DNA of 64,000 bases from NCBI GenBank assembly GCA_019120295.1, contig DWVI01000002.1, forward strand, positions 171,859 through 235,858, in the 5' to 3' direction. The translations under genes were made by a program, and so were the position numbers. The DNA comes from Candidatus Onthoplasma faecipullorum (lineage in GTDB: Bacteria > Bacillota > Clostridia > Christensenellales > UBA1242). Shown in pieces: positions 7,091 to 17,281 of this stretch (its first letter is position 1; the number at the start of each line of letters is the position of its first letter). Below the pieces are notes generated by a model that ran no database searches, was not told where the DNA came from, and was given only the letters and a program-made list of their open reading frames with translations.

Positions 7091-9617
7091 CTTTAATTTC
7101 TTTTGAATTTTCGTTTAACTCAATGTTTTCCATTTCATTTGGTTGAGCGTTTTCGATTGTTTCAATTTCTTCATCTTCTTCTCTATCAACAACTGCAACG
7201 CTAACCACATAATCACTAGCGCTAACTTTCATAAGACGCACACCTAAACTATTTCTACCAACAAGGTTCACACTATCAGCATGTGTTCTAATCATAACGC
7301 CGTCGGAAGATATTGCCAAAATATCTTTATCTGAACTAATTGATTTAAGGGCTACCACTTTACCTGTCTTTTCATTGAACGTTCCAGCCTTAATGCCTTT
7401 TCCGTTACGCTTTTGAATGCGGTAATCTTCTGGGCGAGTACGTTTTGCATAACCTTTTTCGGTTACAGTTAAAATGTCCATATTAGGGTCAAGCCTAATT
7501 ATATCAATAATAGACTCGTCCTTTTCTATTTTCATGCTCTTCACACCATGACTTGTTCTTCCCATTGGACGAACATTATTTTCATTAAATCTTAAGCACT
7601 TTCCATTGCTTGAAGCAAGCAATAATTCGTCGTTAGCATGTACAAGCACTGCACCAACCAAACTATCACCATCGTTAAGTTTGATTGCAATTTTACCATT
7701 CTTTCTAACTTCATTAAATTCGCTAATCTTTGTTTTCTTTATTAGTCCATTCTTGGTGGCAATCACTAGCGAAACATCTTCACCGCGCTCTAACTTCATT
7801 ATTGAATTTATCTTTTCTTCGCTAGATAATTGAAGTAAGTTAACAAGTGCCCTACCTTTATTTTGCCTTCCAACTTCTGGAATAAAGTATGCACGCAAAA
7901 CATACACTTTACCTAGATTTGAGAAGAACATCAAATCGTCATGGCTATTTGCAACAAACATTGAAATAACATTATCTTCTTCCTTTGTTTTGTGTGCGTT
8001 AACACCACGTCCGCCCCTGTGTTGTGATTTATATTCACTTACAGGTAAACGTTTAATATAACCTTCTCTTGTGAGTGAAATCACCACGTCATGACGTTCA
8101 ATTAAATCGCCAATATCAATGTCGTCTGCATCATAGATTATTTCACTCTTTCTAGGGGTTGGATATTTTTCTTTAATTTCTAATAATTCTGTGCGAATAA
8201 TATCGTCTATTTTAGAGTTATCTGCTAAAATTGATTTTAATTTATCAATTAGCAAATCAAGTTCTTTCAATTCACTATTTAATTTTTCAACTTCAAGTCC
8301 GGTTAAACGTGATAGTTTCATTTCCAAAATTGCATTTGATTGCCTTTCGGTTATGCCAAATCTATCTTGAAGATTGGTTTGTGCAGTTTGCCTATCCGGG
8401 CTTGTTTTAATTATTTTAATAACTTCGTCAATATTAGAAACGGCAATAACCAAACCTTCCAAAATGTGCGCGCGTTCTTCTGCGCGATTAAGGTCGTATT
8501 TAGTGCGCCTTACTATCACTTCGCGTTGGAAATTCAAATAATAGAAAATCATTTCTTGAAGATTTAAAACCCTTGGTTCTTTTCCAACAAGTGCTAAGAA
8601 ATTGATGCTAAAATTGAGTTGAAGTTGACTCATTTTAAATAATTGATTTAACACAACGTTAGGGTTGGCATCTCGCTTTAATTCAACCACAATTCTTAGT
8701 CCGTCACGACCAGACTCGTCACGCAAATCAGAAATACCTTCAATCTTTTTATCTTTAACAAGGTTTGCAATTTGTTTTACCAAGTTTGCTTTATTAACTT
8801 GATAAGGAATAGATGTTGCAACTATTCTATAACGTTTTCCATCGTCAAATGTTTCAAACTCGGTCTTAGCGCGCATCACAACGCCACCGTGACCAGTTCT
8901 ATACGCTTCACGAATGGCATTGTTTGCTAAAATTTCGCACCTAGACGGAAAATCAGGGGCTGGTACAATCTGCATCAACTCTTCAATCGATATATTAGGG
9001 TTATCAATCATTGCAACAACGGCATCAATAACTTCGTTTAAGTTGTGTGGCGGAATGTTTGTTGCCATACCGACCGCAATACCGTCACTACCATTTACAA
9101 GCAGATTTGGAAACCTACTTGGAAGCACGGTTGGTTGCATGTATTGTTCGTCGAAGTTTGGAACAAAATCAACTGTGTTTTTATCAATATCTCTAAGTAG
9201 TTCGTCCGCAACCTTACTTAATCTACATTCGGTGTAACGCATAGCAGCAGCGCCGTCACCATCTTCATTACCAAAGTTTCCGTGGCCATCAATTAATGGT
9301 TCATTTATTGTGAAATCTTGTGCAAGGCGGACAAGTGCATCATAAATAGAACTATCACCGTGTGGGTGGTATCTACCCATAACTTGACCAACCACTGTTG
9401 CACATTTTCTATAAGGTTTATCACTGGTTAGCCCCATTTCGTTCATGGCATAAAGAATACGTCTGTGAACAGGTTTTAGCCCATCCCTAACATCTGGAAT
9501 AGCACGCGAAATATTAACAGCCATTGCATAATCAATGAACGATGTTTTCATGGTTTGTTCAACGTCCACGTCAATGTAACGTGTGTTGTCTATTTTTTCA
9601 AATACAGTGTCTTTCAT
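7065..9617 (-). CDS. gyrA: DNA gyrase subunit A
   Basis: The breakage-reunion subunit of DNA gyrase; it introduces negative supercoils with GyrB and is the quinolone target. The 850 residues hold the winged-helix domain with the catalytic Tyr in 'AAMRYTECRL', the quinolone-pocket region near 'HPHGDSSIYDALVRLAQ', and a C-terminal beta-pinwheel with a GyrA-box-like 'QHRGGRG'. The GyrA-box and adjacency to gyrB favour GyrA over ParC. The C-terminus ends in an acidic tail. It starts 8 bp after gyrB on the same transcript. Confidence 0.95.
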   Translation of the reverse strand: MKDTVFEKIDNTRYIDVDVEQTMKTSFIDYAMAVNISRAIPDVRDGLKPVHRRILYAMNEMGLTSDKPYRKCATVVGQVMGRYHPHGDSSIYDALVRLAQDFTINEPLIDGHGNFGNEDGDGAAAMRYTECRLSKVADELLRDIDKNTVDFVPNFDEQYMQPTVLPSRFPNLLVNGSDGIAVGMATNIPPHNLNEVIDAVVAMIDNPNISIEELMQIVPAPDFPSRCEILANNAIREAYRTGHGGVVMRAKTEFETFDDGKRYRIVATSIPYQVNKANLVKQIANLVKDKKIEGISDLRDESGRDGLRIVVELKRDANPNVVLNQLFKMSQLQLNFSINFLALVGKEPRVLNLQEMIFYYLNFQREVIVRRTKYDLNRAEERAHILEGLVIAVSNIDEVIKIIKTSPDRQTAQTNLQDRFGITERQSNAILEMKLSRLTGLEVEKLNSELKELDLLIDKLKSILADNSKIDDIIRTELLEIKEKYPTPRKSEIIYDADDIDIGDLIERHDVVISLTREGYIKRLPVSEYKSQHRGGRGVNAHKTKEEDNVISMFVANSHDDLMFFSNLGKVYVLRAYFIPEVGRQNKGRALVNLLQLSSEEKINSIMKLERGEDVSLVIATKNGLIKKTKISEFNEVRKNGKIAIKLNDGDSLVGAVLVHANDELLLASSNGKCLRFNENNVRPMGRTSHGVKSMKIEKDESIIDIIRLDPNMDILTVTEKGYAKRTRPEDYRIQKRNGKGIKAGTFNEKTGKVVALKSISSDKDILAISSDGVMIRTHADSVNLVGRNSLGVRLMKVSASDYVVSVAVVDREEDEEIETIENAQPNEMENIELNENSKEIKDETNESNE

Positions 9618-9625
9618 AATATCTC

Positions 9626-11587
9626 CTAAACGTCCAAATTATCAGATGCAATGGAAGCAAACTTTTCAATGAACTCGCGCCTGCTTTCTGGGCGGTCTCC
9701 CATAAGAGTGTCGAATATTTCGTTACATGTAACTTCGTCTTTCATTGTAACTTTTTTAAGTGTTCTACTCTCTGGGTTCATTGTGGTTTCCCATAATTGT
9801 TCTTTATCCATTTCACCTAGACCTTTGTAACGTTGAATGCTAAATCCACGCTCTAAACCTTCACAACCTTTTTGTTTTTCTTCTTCAGTGTAAAAGTACG
9901 TTTTTTGCTTTCCGCGTGTTAACATATATAGCGGTGGTTGAGCAATATACACATGACCTTCTTCAATAAGTGGACGCATAAATCTAAAGAAGAATGTTAA
10001 CATCAAAATTGCAATGTGTGCGCCGTCCACATCGGCATCTGTCATGATTATAATTTTGTCATATCTTAACTTTTTAGGGTCGCAATTTTCGTGAATACCG
10101 CAACCAAAAGCGGTTATCATTGCATTTATTTCTGCATTTTCAAGGGCACGTGCAAGGCGAGTTTTTTCAACGTTTAATATTTTGCCCCTAAGTGGTAAAA
10201 TTGCTTGGAAACGCCTATCTCTACCATTTTTTGCGGTACCACCTGCTGAGTCCCCTTCGACTATAAATATTTCACAAATGCTTGCATCCTTACTAGAACA
10301 ATCTGCAAGTTTTCCAGGAAGAGTGGAAGACTCCAACACACTCTTTCTTCTTGTTTCTTCCCTTGCATTTCGCGCGGCTTCTCTTGCACGTTGTGAAATC
10401 AAACATTTGTTGATTAATTCTTTGCTCTCTTTTGGGTGTTCTTCCAAATAATCTTTGAAATACTCTTCCATTGCTTTTGATGTATAATACTTAATCTCTT
10501 CCGTGCCAAGTTTAGTTTTGGTTTGACCTTCAAATTGTGGTTCTTCCACCTTAACTGAGATTACTGCAACAATACCTTCACGAGTGTCTTCACCTGAAAG
10601 TTTAACCTTATCTTTCACGAGTTTATTTTCAATAGCATAGTCGTTTATAATTTTCATTAGGCTAGACTTAAAGCCGTCCACATGCTTTCCACCTTCTTCG
10701 GTGTTGATGTTATTACAATAACTGTGAATATTTTCAGTGTAAGTGTCTGTATACTGGAAACTAAACTCTATTTCACAAGTTGCATCTTGTGGAACGCCAT
10801 TTTCGTCTTTACGCTTATATTTATAAACCTTATCAACATAAATTGGGTCTGGGAAAATGCACTGTTTGTTTTCAGTAAGGTCGGCAACAAATTCTTGAAT
10901 ACCACCCATAAATTGATAAACGTTTTCTTGCTCTTTGCCTTCTCTTTCGTCTCTTAATGTTATTCTAAGACCCTTATTTAAAAACGCTATCTCTCTAAGG
11001 CGAGATTTTAACACGTCGTAATTAAATTCAGTTATTGGGAAAATTTCATAATCTGGTTTGAATGTTACACGTGTGCCTGTAACATTATCTTTTGCTTTGC
11101 CAACAACTAGCAACCTATCTTCTGGCACACCGCGGTGATACACTTGGTGATAATGATTGCCATTTTGGAAAATATCCAAAATCAAGGTTTCACTAAGCGC
11201 ATTAACAACAGACAAACCAACACCGTGAAGTCCGCCCGAAATCTTATATCCGCTACCGCCGAACTTACCACCGGCGTGAAGTTTTGTAAGCACCAGTTCG
11301 GCAGCACTTATACCTTCTTTTTTGTGAATTCCTGTTGGTATACCACGTCCGTTATCAACAACACTTACCGAACCATCGGACAAAATTGTAACACCAATCT
11401 CATTGCAGTAACCAGCAAGGGCTTCGTCAATAGAATTATCCACTATTTCGGTAACCAAGTGGTGAAGACCACGTTCGTCCGTTGAGCCGATATACATTCC
11501 CGGCCTTTTTCTAACAGGCTCCAAACCTTCAAGCACTTGTATCGCTTCTGCTCCATAATTGCCTGTCACTTTTAAATCGTCAACCAT
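9626..11587 (-). CDS. gyrB: DNA gyrase subunit B
   Basis: The ATPase subunit of gyrase, 653 residues. It has the GHKL ATP site ('EIVDNSIDEALAG', 'DNGRGIPTG', 'GGLHGVGLSVVNAL') and the TOPRIM metal site ('EGDSAGG', 'DADVDGAHI'), ending with the gyrase-type tail 'GLGEMDKEQLWETTMNP'. An AGGAG site precedes the ATG. It is first in the gyrB-gyrA-radC unit; an AT-rich promoter region with a TATAAT lies upstream. Confidence 0.96.
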   Translation of the reverse strand: MVDDLKVTGNYGAEAIQVLEGLEPVRKRPGMYIGSTDERGLHHLVTEIVDNSIDEALAGYCNEIGVTILSDGSVSVVDNGRGIPTGIHKKEGISAAELVLTKLHAGGKFGGSGYKISGGLHGVGLSVVNALSETLILDIFQNGNHYHQVYHRGVPEDRLLVVGKAKDNVTGTRVTFKPDYEIFPITEFNYDVLKSRLREIAFLNKGLRITLRDEREGKEQENVYQFMGGIQEFVADLTENKQCIFPDPIYVDKVYKYKRKDENGVPQDATCEIEFSFQYTDTYTENIHSYCNNINTEEGGKHVDGFKSSLMKIINDYAIENKLVKDKVKLSGEDTREGIVAVISVKVEEPQFEGQTKTKLGTEEIKYYTSKAMEEYFKDYLEEHPKESKELINKCLISQRAREAARNAREETRRKSVLESSTLPGKLADCSSKDASICEIFIVEGDSAGGTAKNGRDRRFQAILPLRGKILNVEKTRLARALENAEINAMITAFGCGIHENCDPKKLRYDKIIIMTDADVDGAHIAILMLTFFFRFMRPLIEEGHVYIAQPPLYMLTRGKQKTYFYTEEEKQKGCEGLERGFSIQRYKGLGEMDKEQLWETTMNPESRTLKKVTMKDEVTCNEIFDTLMGDRPESRREFIEKFASIASDNLDV

Positions 11588-11774
11588 TTAAAACTCCTAA
11601 TAAAGTTCTAATTTTAAAAATTAAAACTAAAAAAAATATATTATATATAAATATATAATATATCTTACCAAAAATCGGCACAAAAAACAAGTAATTTTAT
11701 TCAACTTTTCCACATTAAAACGTATTAATGAAAGAAAATAATCTTTATATCAAAAACTTTGTCAAAAATTATTT

Positions 11775-12896
11775 TTATTCCTTTTGTTTATTGCTAATAT
11801 TACTATGAGTTTCAATTTTTTTATCAATCTTATTTAATAGGTTTTGCGTTAATCTGTGTATTGTTTTTAACCTTATGTAATCAATAATAGAAAACATAAT
11901 AAAGGTGATTAGTGTAAGAGTTAAAGCAAGCAACACATAATTTTTAATAAAATTTGAAAATGTATTAACAAGGAAATTCCACCACCAACCACGTATGTAT
12001 GGGTTTTCATGAATTAGAAATATACCAAAGGTTGTTGATGCAACCGTATTTATAAATCTATTTTTAAACTTAAAATCTTTAAAAATTAGAAGCAATATTA
12101 TAGATATAATTGTGTTACCAAGGGCCTGTTCATAACAACTTTCTCTAAAATCAATATAGATTGTGTAAACCATTTGTAAAGTAACAAAAACAACTAAAAG
12201 TAAATATAACCAAACTTTTTGATTTTGACTAACACTTTTAACATACAGTCGTATATATCCAGCAATCAAATATAGCACAACAAACCAAACCAGAGTATTA
12301 ACAAAAGGAAATTCTGATGCTCTACCCAACACTATCATGTTAAAATACGGAAACAAAACTATAACACAACTTAACACAATACAAATTATTCCATGCACTT
12401 TTTTGCCTATCTTTTTAATGAATAAATTTAACAATGGCGACAAAAACATTAACATAACATACAACGTTACAAATGTATATTCCATATATGATATTGGCAT
12501 AAAAACTGGCAAAATTGAAGATATATTAAATTCTGCTCTACCAAGCGACAAAAAAATTAAATAAAATAATACAGAATAAAAAAATGTTTGTATAACAATG
12601 TTTAAAATACGTGTCCACTTGAATTTTTTATTAACCATAAAATAAGCGGATATTAAAATAAAAATATTAACGCCAAGTTTTCCACCATTTCTAAGAATTT
12701 TAGAAGAAAAGACTAATTCTGCTGAATATAAATCGATTTTAGAGTAAATAACAAAATGATATAATATGATTATAATCATTGCTATAATTCTTAAAAGTTC
12801 TAAACCGCTTTGTCTTTCAACTTTTTGAGTTATTATTCGTTCATTTTGTTGGCTATCCACATTTATATTAGGTTTGGTGTTATCAATATATGTCAT
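11775..12896 (-). CDS. membrane acyltransferase (acyltransferase 3 family)
   Basis: A 373-residue polytopic membrane protein with about ten hydrophobic helices. The N-terminal signature 'SGLELLRIIAMIIIILYHF' has the family RxxAxxxVxxxH pattern with the catalytic His in helix 1. This family (OafA/WecH-like) transfers acetyl or other acyl groups to cell-surface sugars or lipids. It lies between gyrB and metG but has its own spacing and no clear operon partner. The substrate cannot be told from sequence. Confidence 0.85.
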   Translation of the reverse strand: MTYIDNTKPNINVDSQQNERIITQKVERQSGLELLRIIAMIIIILYHFVIYSKIDLYSAELVFSSKILRNGGKLGVNIFILISAYFMVNKKFKWTRILNIVIQTFFYSVLFYLIFLSLGRAEFNISSILPVFMPISYMEYTFVTLYVMLMFLSPLLNLFIKKIGKKVHGIICIVLSCVIVLFPYFNMIVLGRASEFPFVNTLVWFVVLYLIAGYIRLYVKSVSQNQKVWLYLLLVVFVTLQMVYTIYIDFRESCYEQALGNTIISIILLLIFKDFKFKNRFINTVASTTFGIFLIHENPYIRGWWWNFLVNTFSNFIKNYVLLALTLTLITFIMFSIIDYIRLKTIHRLTQNLLNKIDKKIETHSNISNKQKE

Positions 12897-12930
12897 GCCA
12901 TTATTCTAGTAAAATTATGTTTATTTGTCA

Positions 12931-12959
12931 AAAAAAAGTAAACAAGATGTTTACTTTTT
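12931..12959 (-). terminator. terminator after metG
   Basis: GTAAAC and GTTTAC arms extended by A-run and T-run with a 5-nt loop, ending one base inside the metG stop codon; on the minus strand a T-run follows. Confidence 0.75.
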
Positions 12960-14958
12960 AACTTATATTGCTTCCGTCTGTTAGTGGTTTTTCTGGAGTT
13001 AAGATTGATAGGTTTCCGCTTGCGTCTTCCGCGCATAAAATCATGCCTTCGCTAATTAGCCCTTTCATTTCTCTTGGTGGAAGGTTTGTAACCACCACAA
13101 CGCGCTTTCCAATCAACTTTTCAGGAGTGTAGTATTTACCAATTCCACTTAAAATTGAAAGCACTTTATTTCCAATTCTAACGTGCGAATGAAGAAGTTT
13201 AGATTTTGGCACACTAGTGCAGTCTAGCACAAGCCCAACTTTTAATTGAATTTTATCAAAATCGTCAATAGAGATGTCGTCCTTTTTAGTAAATTCAATA
13301 ATTGGTGCATTTTCTATTTTTTGGTTTTCTTGAATTTCGTCAATTTTTGGTTGAATATCACTCAATTTTATTCTTTCAAATAAAATTTGTGGATTATTTG
13401 TAACTTTAAATTCGTCTTTGATGCCAAATTTATTGAGTTCGTCAAATTCATGTGCACTAACACCTAATTCATTTAAAATTTTGTTTGCACTATCTGGCAT
13501 AAACGGAGAAAGCAAATTTGCGCCAATATTTATACTCTCTAATAAATTATACAAAACAGTTGAAAGTCTAGCACGCATACTTTCGTCTTTATTTAAATTC
13601 CAAGGGCTAGTTTCGTCTATATACTTATTCGCACGCCTAAACAAAACCCAAAGTTCTTCAAGGGCTTCTGCAACTTTAAACTCTTCAAGTTTTGCATAAA
13701 CTCTATCACGTGTTGACGTTGCAATATCTATCAACTCTTTATCAACTGCATCATTTACGCCTTCATTTTTAACAACTCCGCCCAAATATTGATTGCTCAT
13801 TGAAATTGTGCGTTTAACAAGGTTTCCAAGCGTGTTTGCAAGGTCGGCATTGTTTTTATCAACCGCCATTTCCCAAGTGATTGTACCGTCTGCATTATAA
13901 GGCATTTCTTTTAACACGTAATATCTAACTCCGTCCACGCCAAAAATTGACGCCAAATCGTCTGGATACAACACGTTTCCTTTAGATTTACTCATCTTTT
14001 CGCCCGCTTGAATAAGCCAAGGATGACCAAACACCGTTTTTGGAAGTGGTAAATTTAGAGCCATTAAGAAAATCGGCCAATATATGACGTGGAAACGCAC
14101 AATATCTTTACCAATAATATGCACATCAGCCGGCCAAAGCGACTTAAATTGCTCGCTTGGGTGTTCAGTATCGTAACCTATCCCTGTGATATAATTATTC
14201 AATGCGTCTAGCCAAACATATATGACGTGTTTAGGGTCAAATTCCACTGGAACACCCCAACTAAAAGTGGTGCGCGAAACACAAAGGTCTTGAAGTTTGG
14301 TTTTTAGTTTGTTTTCTTTTATTGCTTTAAGTATTTCTTCATCAGATTTTCCAACAAATTCGTCCGCAAGCAAAAAGTTGTTCATCATTTCGTTTTTTCT
14401 AGCCACTGGCTGAATAAAATCAGGGTGAGTTAAAATATATTCAACAAGGCGGTTGGCATACTTGCTCATTTTGAAAAAGTACGCTTCTTCCTTCGCTGGT
14501 TTAACATCCCTACCGCAGTCTGGGCATTTTCCGTCTACTAATTGACTTTCCGTCCAAAAACTCTCACAAGGTTCGCAATAAAGCCCAACGTACTCACCTT
14601 TATAAATATCACCTTGTTCGTAAAACTTTTTAAATATTTTCTGCACTGCTTTTTCATGGTCTGCGTCCGTTGTTCGGATAAACTTATTGTAACTTACATT
14701 CATTTTATCCCATATGCCACGGATAATACCGGAAACATTATCCACAAACTGCTTTGGTTCAACCCCTTCTTCTTTTGCTTTGCCTTCAATCTTTTGACCA
14801 TGCTCGTCCGTACCCGTCATAAAGAAAACATCATATCCTTCCATTCGCTTTGCCCTTGCAATAGCGTCTGCAAAAATGGCTTCATAAGTGTTTCCAATAT
14901 GTGGTTTACCCGATGTGTACGCAATTGCTGTTGTGATATAATATTTTCCTTTTGTCAT
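12958..14958 (-). CDS. metG: methionyl-tRNA synthetase
   Basis: Charges tRNA-Met and tRNA-fMet. The 666 residues comprise a class I catalytic core with the HIGH signature ('SGKPHIGNTYEAI'), a zinc knuckle of two CxxC-like pairs ('CEPCES', 'CPDCGR'), the 'GEKMSKSKGN' loop, the anticodon-binding helices, and a C-terminal EMAP/Trbp111-like tRNA-binding domain (about residues 560-666) as in dimeric bacterial MetRS. The ribosome binding site is AAGGAG. The 246 bp upstream show no T-box elements that I can recognise. Confidence 0.97.
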   Translation of the reverse strand: MTKGKYYITTAIAYTSGKPHIGNTYEAIFADAIARAKRMEGYDVFFMTGTDEHGQKIEGKAKEEGVEPKQFVDNVSGIIRGIWDKMNVSYNKFIRTTDADHEKAVQKIFKKFYEQGDIYKGEYVGLYCEPCESFWTESQLVDGKCPDCGRDVKPAKEEAYFFKMSKYANRLVEYILTHPDFIQPVARKNEMMNNFLLADEFVGKSDEEILKAIKENKLKTKLQDLCVSRTTFSWGVPVEFDPKHVIYVWLDALNNYITGIGYDTEHPSEQFKSLWPADVHIIGKDIVRFHVIYWPIFLMALNLPLPKTVFGHPWLIQAGEKMSKSKGNVLYPDDLASIFGVDGVRYYVLKEMPYNADGTITWEMAVDKNNADLANTLGNLVKRTISMSNQYLGGVVKNEGVNDAVDKELIDIATSTRDRVYAKLEEFKVAEALEELWVLFRRANKYIDETSPWNLNKDESMRARLSTVLYNLLESINIGANLLSPFMPDSANKILNELGVSAHEFDELNKFGIKDEFKVTNNPQILFERIKLSDIQPKIDEIQENQKIENAPIIEFTKKDDISIDDFDKIQLKVGLVLDCTSVPKSKLLHSHVRIGNKVLSILSGIGKYYTPEKLIGKRVVVVTNLPPREMKGLISEGMILCAEDASGNLSILTPEKPLTDGSNIS

Positions 14959-15180
14959 ATTAACTCCTTAATAATAAAATTTGATTTAAAATTGATTATC
15001 ATTTGCTCAATATTGAACCTTTCTTATCTTAATAAAATTATATTGATTTTGTAAAAGATTTAATCCGATATGATTATAACATAAATATTAAAATTCTTAA
15101 TAAAACTTTTTCAGAAAAAATAGATTTTTATATAATTACACTATAAGAATATAAATAAGAGATATTTAAATTTATAAAAA

Positions 15181-15200
15181 CATCAAGCATTGTGCTTGAT
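15181..15200 (-). terminator. terminator of the small membrane protein gene
   Basis: ATCAAGCA/TGCTTGAT perfect 8-bp stem with a 3-nt loop; on the minus strand it is followed by GTTTTTAT. Confidence 0.75.
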
Positions 15201-15204
15201 ACTT

Positions 15205-15669
15205 TTAACTCCCCAAAATAACATCGTTTACAACACCATTTAAAATTAAAGAACTACACAATATAATTGTTCCAATTATTGCAACTATAGAAACAACTAG
15301 CGAAATCCAACCGATAGCATGTCCATTTATTGCTATTTGACAAATTGGTAAAATAATTGTAGCTATTAATATCGCAAAATAAATTATAGGAACTTCAATA
15401 GTTAATAATCCAAGAACTAGATTGCCAACTAAAATTACTTTTGTAAAAATTCCTAAATATGAAAATGTCCACTGAAACAAATGAACAGTTAACCAAATTA
15501 CAGGAAAAGCCAAAGCAACTAACAACACACTTGAAACTAAACTCAAAATACCAAAAGTCTTGTAATTTTTAGCACGTTCTGGATCTTGCTTTAATTTTTT
15601 TTTAACAGCTAATGCGAAAATAATCACTGCCAAAGGCGACAAAAATATGCTCAATAAAACATTTCCCAT
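15205..15669 (-). CDS. small membrane protein, four predicted helices
   Basis: A 154-residue protein with about four hydrophobic segments (roughly residues 3-21, 42-66, 72-108 and 125-148) and a Lys-rich loop 'VKKKLKQDPERAKNYK'. The layout resembles DUF4190-type small membrane proteins, but I do not recognise it firmly. I place the start at 15669 because GGAGGA falls just before it, inside the possible upstream start at 15681. It is a single-gene unit with its own promoter and terminator. Confidence 0.7.
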   Translation of the reverse strand: MGNVLLSIFLSPLAVIIFALAVKKKLKQDPERAKNYKTFGILSLVSSVLLVALAFPVIWLTVHLFQWTFSYLGIFTKVILVGNLVLGLLTIEVPIIYFAILIATIILPICQIAINGHAIGWISLVVSIVAIIGTIILCSSLILNGVVNDVILGS

Positions 15670-15807
15670 AAATTCCTCCATTTAACTAAATGTTTTTATA
15701 ATTCATAGTAAAATTAGTTGATAACAATTTTAACTTATTATTTTTTACCATTAAGTTGCAATAATCAGTATTCGCTTTAATCAACTTTTTTATTTAAATT
15801 TGTTTTT

Positions 15808-15835
15808 ATTATACCAATTTTATATCGTTTGTCAA
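15808..15835 (-). promoter_or_regulatory. promoter of the small membrane protein gene
   Basis: TTGACA and TATAAT on the minus strand, 16 bp apart, about 140 bp before the start codon. This leaves a leader of about 130 nt in which I see no riboswitch. The remainder of 15836-16077 is A/T-rich and holds no gene. Confidence 0.65.
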
Positions 15836-16077
15836 ACAAAATTTATATAAACACCCATCAAACATTCAACACCTTAACATTCAAAAATCTTTTGTTCTAG
15901 AACCATGATAATAATTCATATCTTTCCTTTTGAATATTATTAACTTAAAATTTTTGTTTGTAATTCACAATATATTATTTCAACTTTTAACTACTAAACA
16001 CTAATCTAAACTTGTTTTCTATATTTTTAAAGTGTATTTTGTTAAATCTTTTATTATTACAATATATTTGCAGCATA

Positions 16078-16671
16078 TTAGTCTTTATCTTGGTTGCGCT
16101 TCACTAGGTAGGTTTGGAAATGTTTGCTGGTGTATTCTAGTTTGTATTTTTCATACTTGTTTTTAGGGTAATGTTCAGGGTTTGGGTTTTTAAATTTTTT
16201 CTTTTTTAAGATAGTAAAACCTTTTTCTTTTAAATATTGCTCAACATATCTAAAATGCACGCAAGGGTCTTCAAAAACGTCTTCTATAAGAAAATAGTCC
16301 GCTTTTATGTCCATAATATGGTGGAACAAATCTTCAAATGAATTTCCCCAGCGAGTGGCTTCCCCTAGGGACAAATTTACAAAGCAAAAATCATATTTTT
16401 TTCTAAAAACAGTTTTACAAATATCCGCTTCCATAATCTCTAACCTATCTGAACCAATCGCATTTTCAAGCGGATTTTTCTTTCTATTATCCCCCGGAAA
16501 AATCACAGCATCAACTTGCGCATTAGGGCAATACTTTAAAAGTATGCTCGCGCTCGTTTTTCCACTACCTGCGTCAATTACTTTCTTAAAATCGCGTGTT
16601 TTTAGCCGTTTTGTCATTTTATAAAAGATTTTATCGTGCACCGACTTAGATGTGTTCACAATCTTTTCCAC
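16078..16671 (-). CDS. SAM-dependent methyltransferase-like protein
   Basis: A 197-residue protein with a Rossmann-type start: 'KVIDAGSGKTSASILL' (motif I, DxGxG), an acidic strand end 'DAVIFPGD', then 'IMEADICK' and 'YDFCFVNLSLGEA' at the motif II-III positions. This fits a class I methyltransferase fold; the target is unknown. The C-terminus is very basic ('LKKKKFKNPNPEHYPKNKYEKYK'), which suggests a nucleic-acid or membrane partner. It lies 74 bp downstream of dtd on the same strand. Confidence 0.65.
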   Translation of the reverse strand: MEKIVNTSKSVHDKIFYKMTKRLKTRDFKKVIDAGSGKTSASILLKYCPNAQVDAVIFPGDNRKKNPLENAIGSDRLEIMEADICKTVFRKKYDFCFVNLSLGEATRWGNSFEDLFHHIMDIKADYFLIEDVFEDPCVHFRYVEQYLKEKGFTILKKKKFKNPNPEHYPKNKYEKYKLEYTSKHFQTYLVKRNQDKD

Positions 16672-16745
16672 ATTTCCCCCTTATTTTTACACCTTTTACC
16701 CTTACATTCCAAACTTAAAAATTTATATGTTTATTTTTATTGTTT

Positions 16746-17183
16746 TTACTTAAACTCTTTATAAATATTTAGTGGGCCGTCTATAACGCAGTCGATTAAC
16801 ATATGTGCGCCGAACACCCCTGTTTCAACTTTCACACCGTACTCGCGAACTATTTTCACAAAATCATTAAACATTTCGTTCGCCTTATTTTTTTCCATTG
16901 CAGGTGAAAAATCTGGACGCGCACCTGTGGTGTTTGAAGTGCATAACGTGAAATTGCTAATTAGCATAATTTCGCCACCAATATCAAGCACGCTATCATT
17001 TAATTTTTCATCTCGCTTAAAAATTCGTAGCGTTACAATTTTATGAGCGCAACGTTTTAAAGTGTCCAACGTGTCCGTTTTTTCAATGCCAACCATACAC
17101 ATTATACCTTTACCAATGCTTGAATATGGCACTCCGTCTGCTGTTAAACTCGCCCTTTGCACTCGCTGAATTACAACTCGCAT
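16746..17183 (-). CDS. dtd: D-aminoacyl-tRNA deacylase
   Basis: Removes D-amino acids (and Gly mischarged on tRNA-Ala) from tRNA. The 145-residue length and opening 'MRVVIQRVQRASL' are typical of DTD. The catalytic-loop motif usually written SQFTL reads 'SNFTL' here, and the cross-subunit GPVT motif reads 'GPLN', so two signature positions vary. It sits between yqeY and a methyltransferase-like gene, all on the minus strand. Confidence 0.92.
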   Translation of the reverse strand: MRVVIQRVQRASLTADGVPYSSIGKGIMCMVGIEKTDTLDTLKRCAHKIVTLRIFKRDEKLNDSVLDIGGEIMLISNFTLCTSNTTGARPDFSPAMEKNKANEMFNDFVKIVREYGVKVETGVFGAHMLIDCVIDGPLNIYKEFK

Positions 17184-17281
17184 ATCTTTCCTTTTGTTAG
17201 TTTTTGTTTATTAGATAAATAAATTAGTTCTATTACTAAAATACACTAAACTAATTTTTTATTTTAATAAGGTTTTTACTT

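Noticed and set aside
6293..7115. Overlap of radC with the 3' end of gyrA
   Set aside because: A 26-bp overlap of two same-strand genes is common translational coupling, and both frames are clearly coding.
14959..15204. Possible T-box leader before metG
   Set aside because: I found no T-box core sequence and no specifier hairpin with terminator/antiterminator in the 246 bp.
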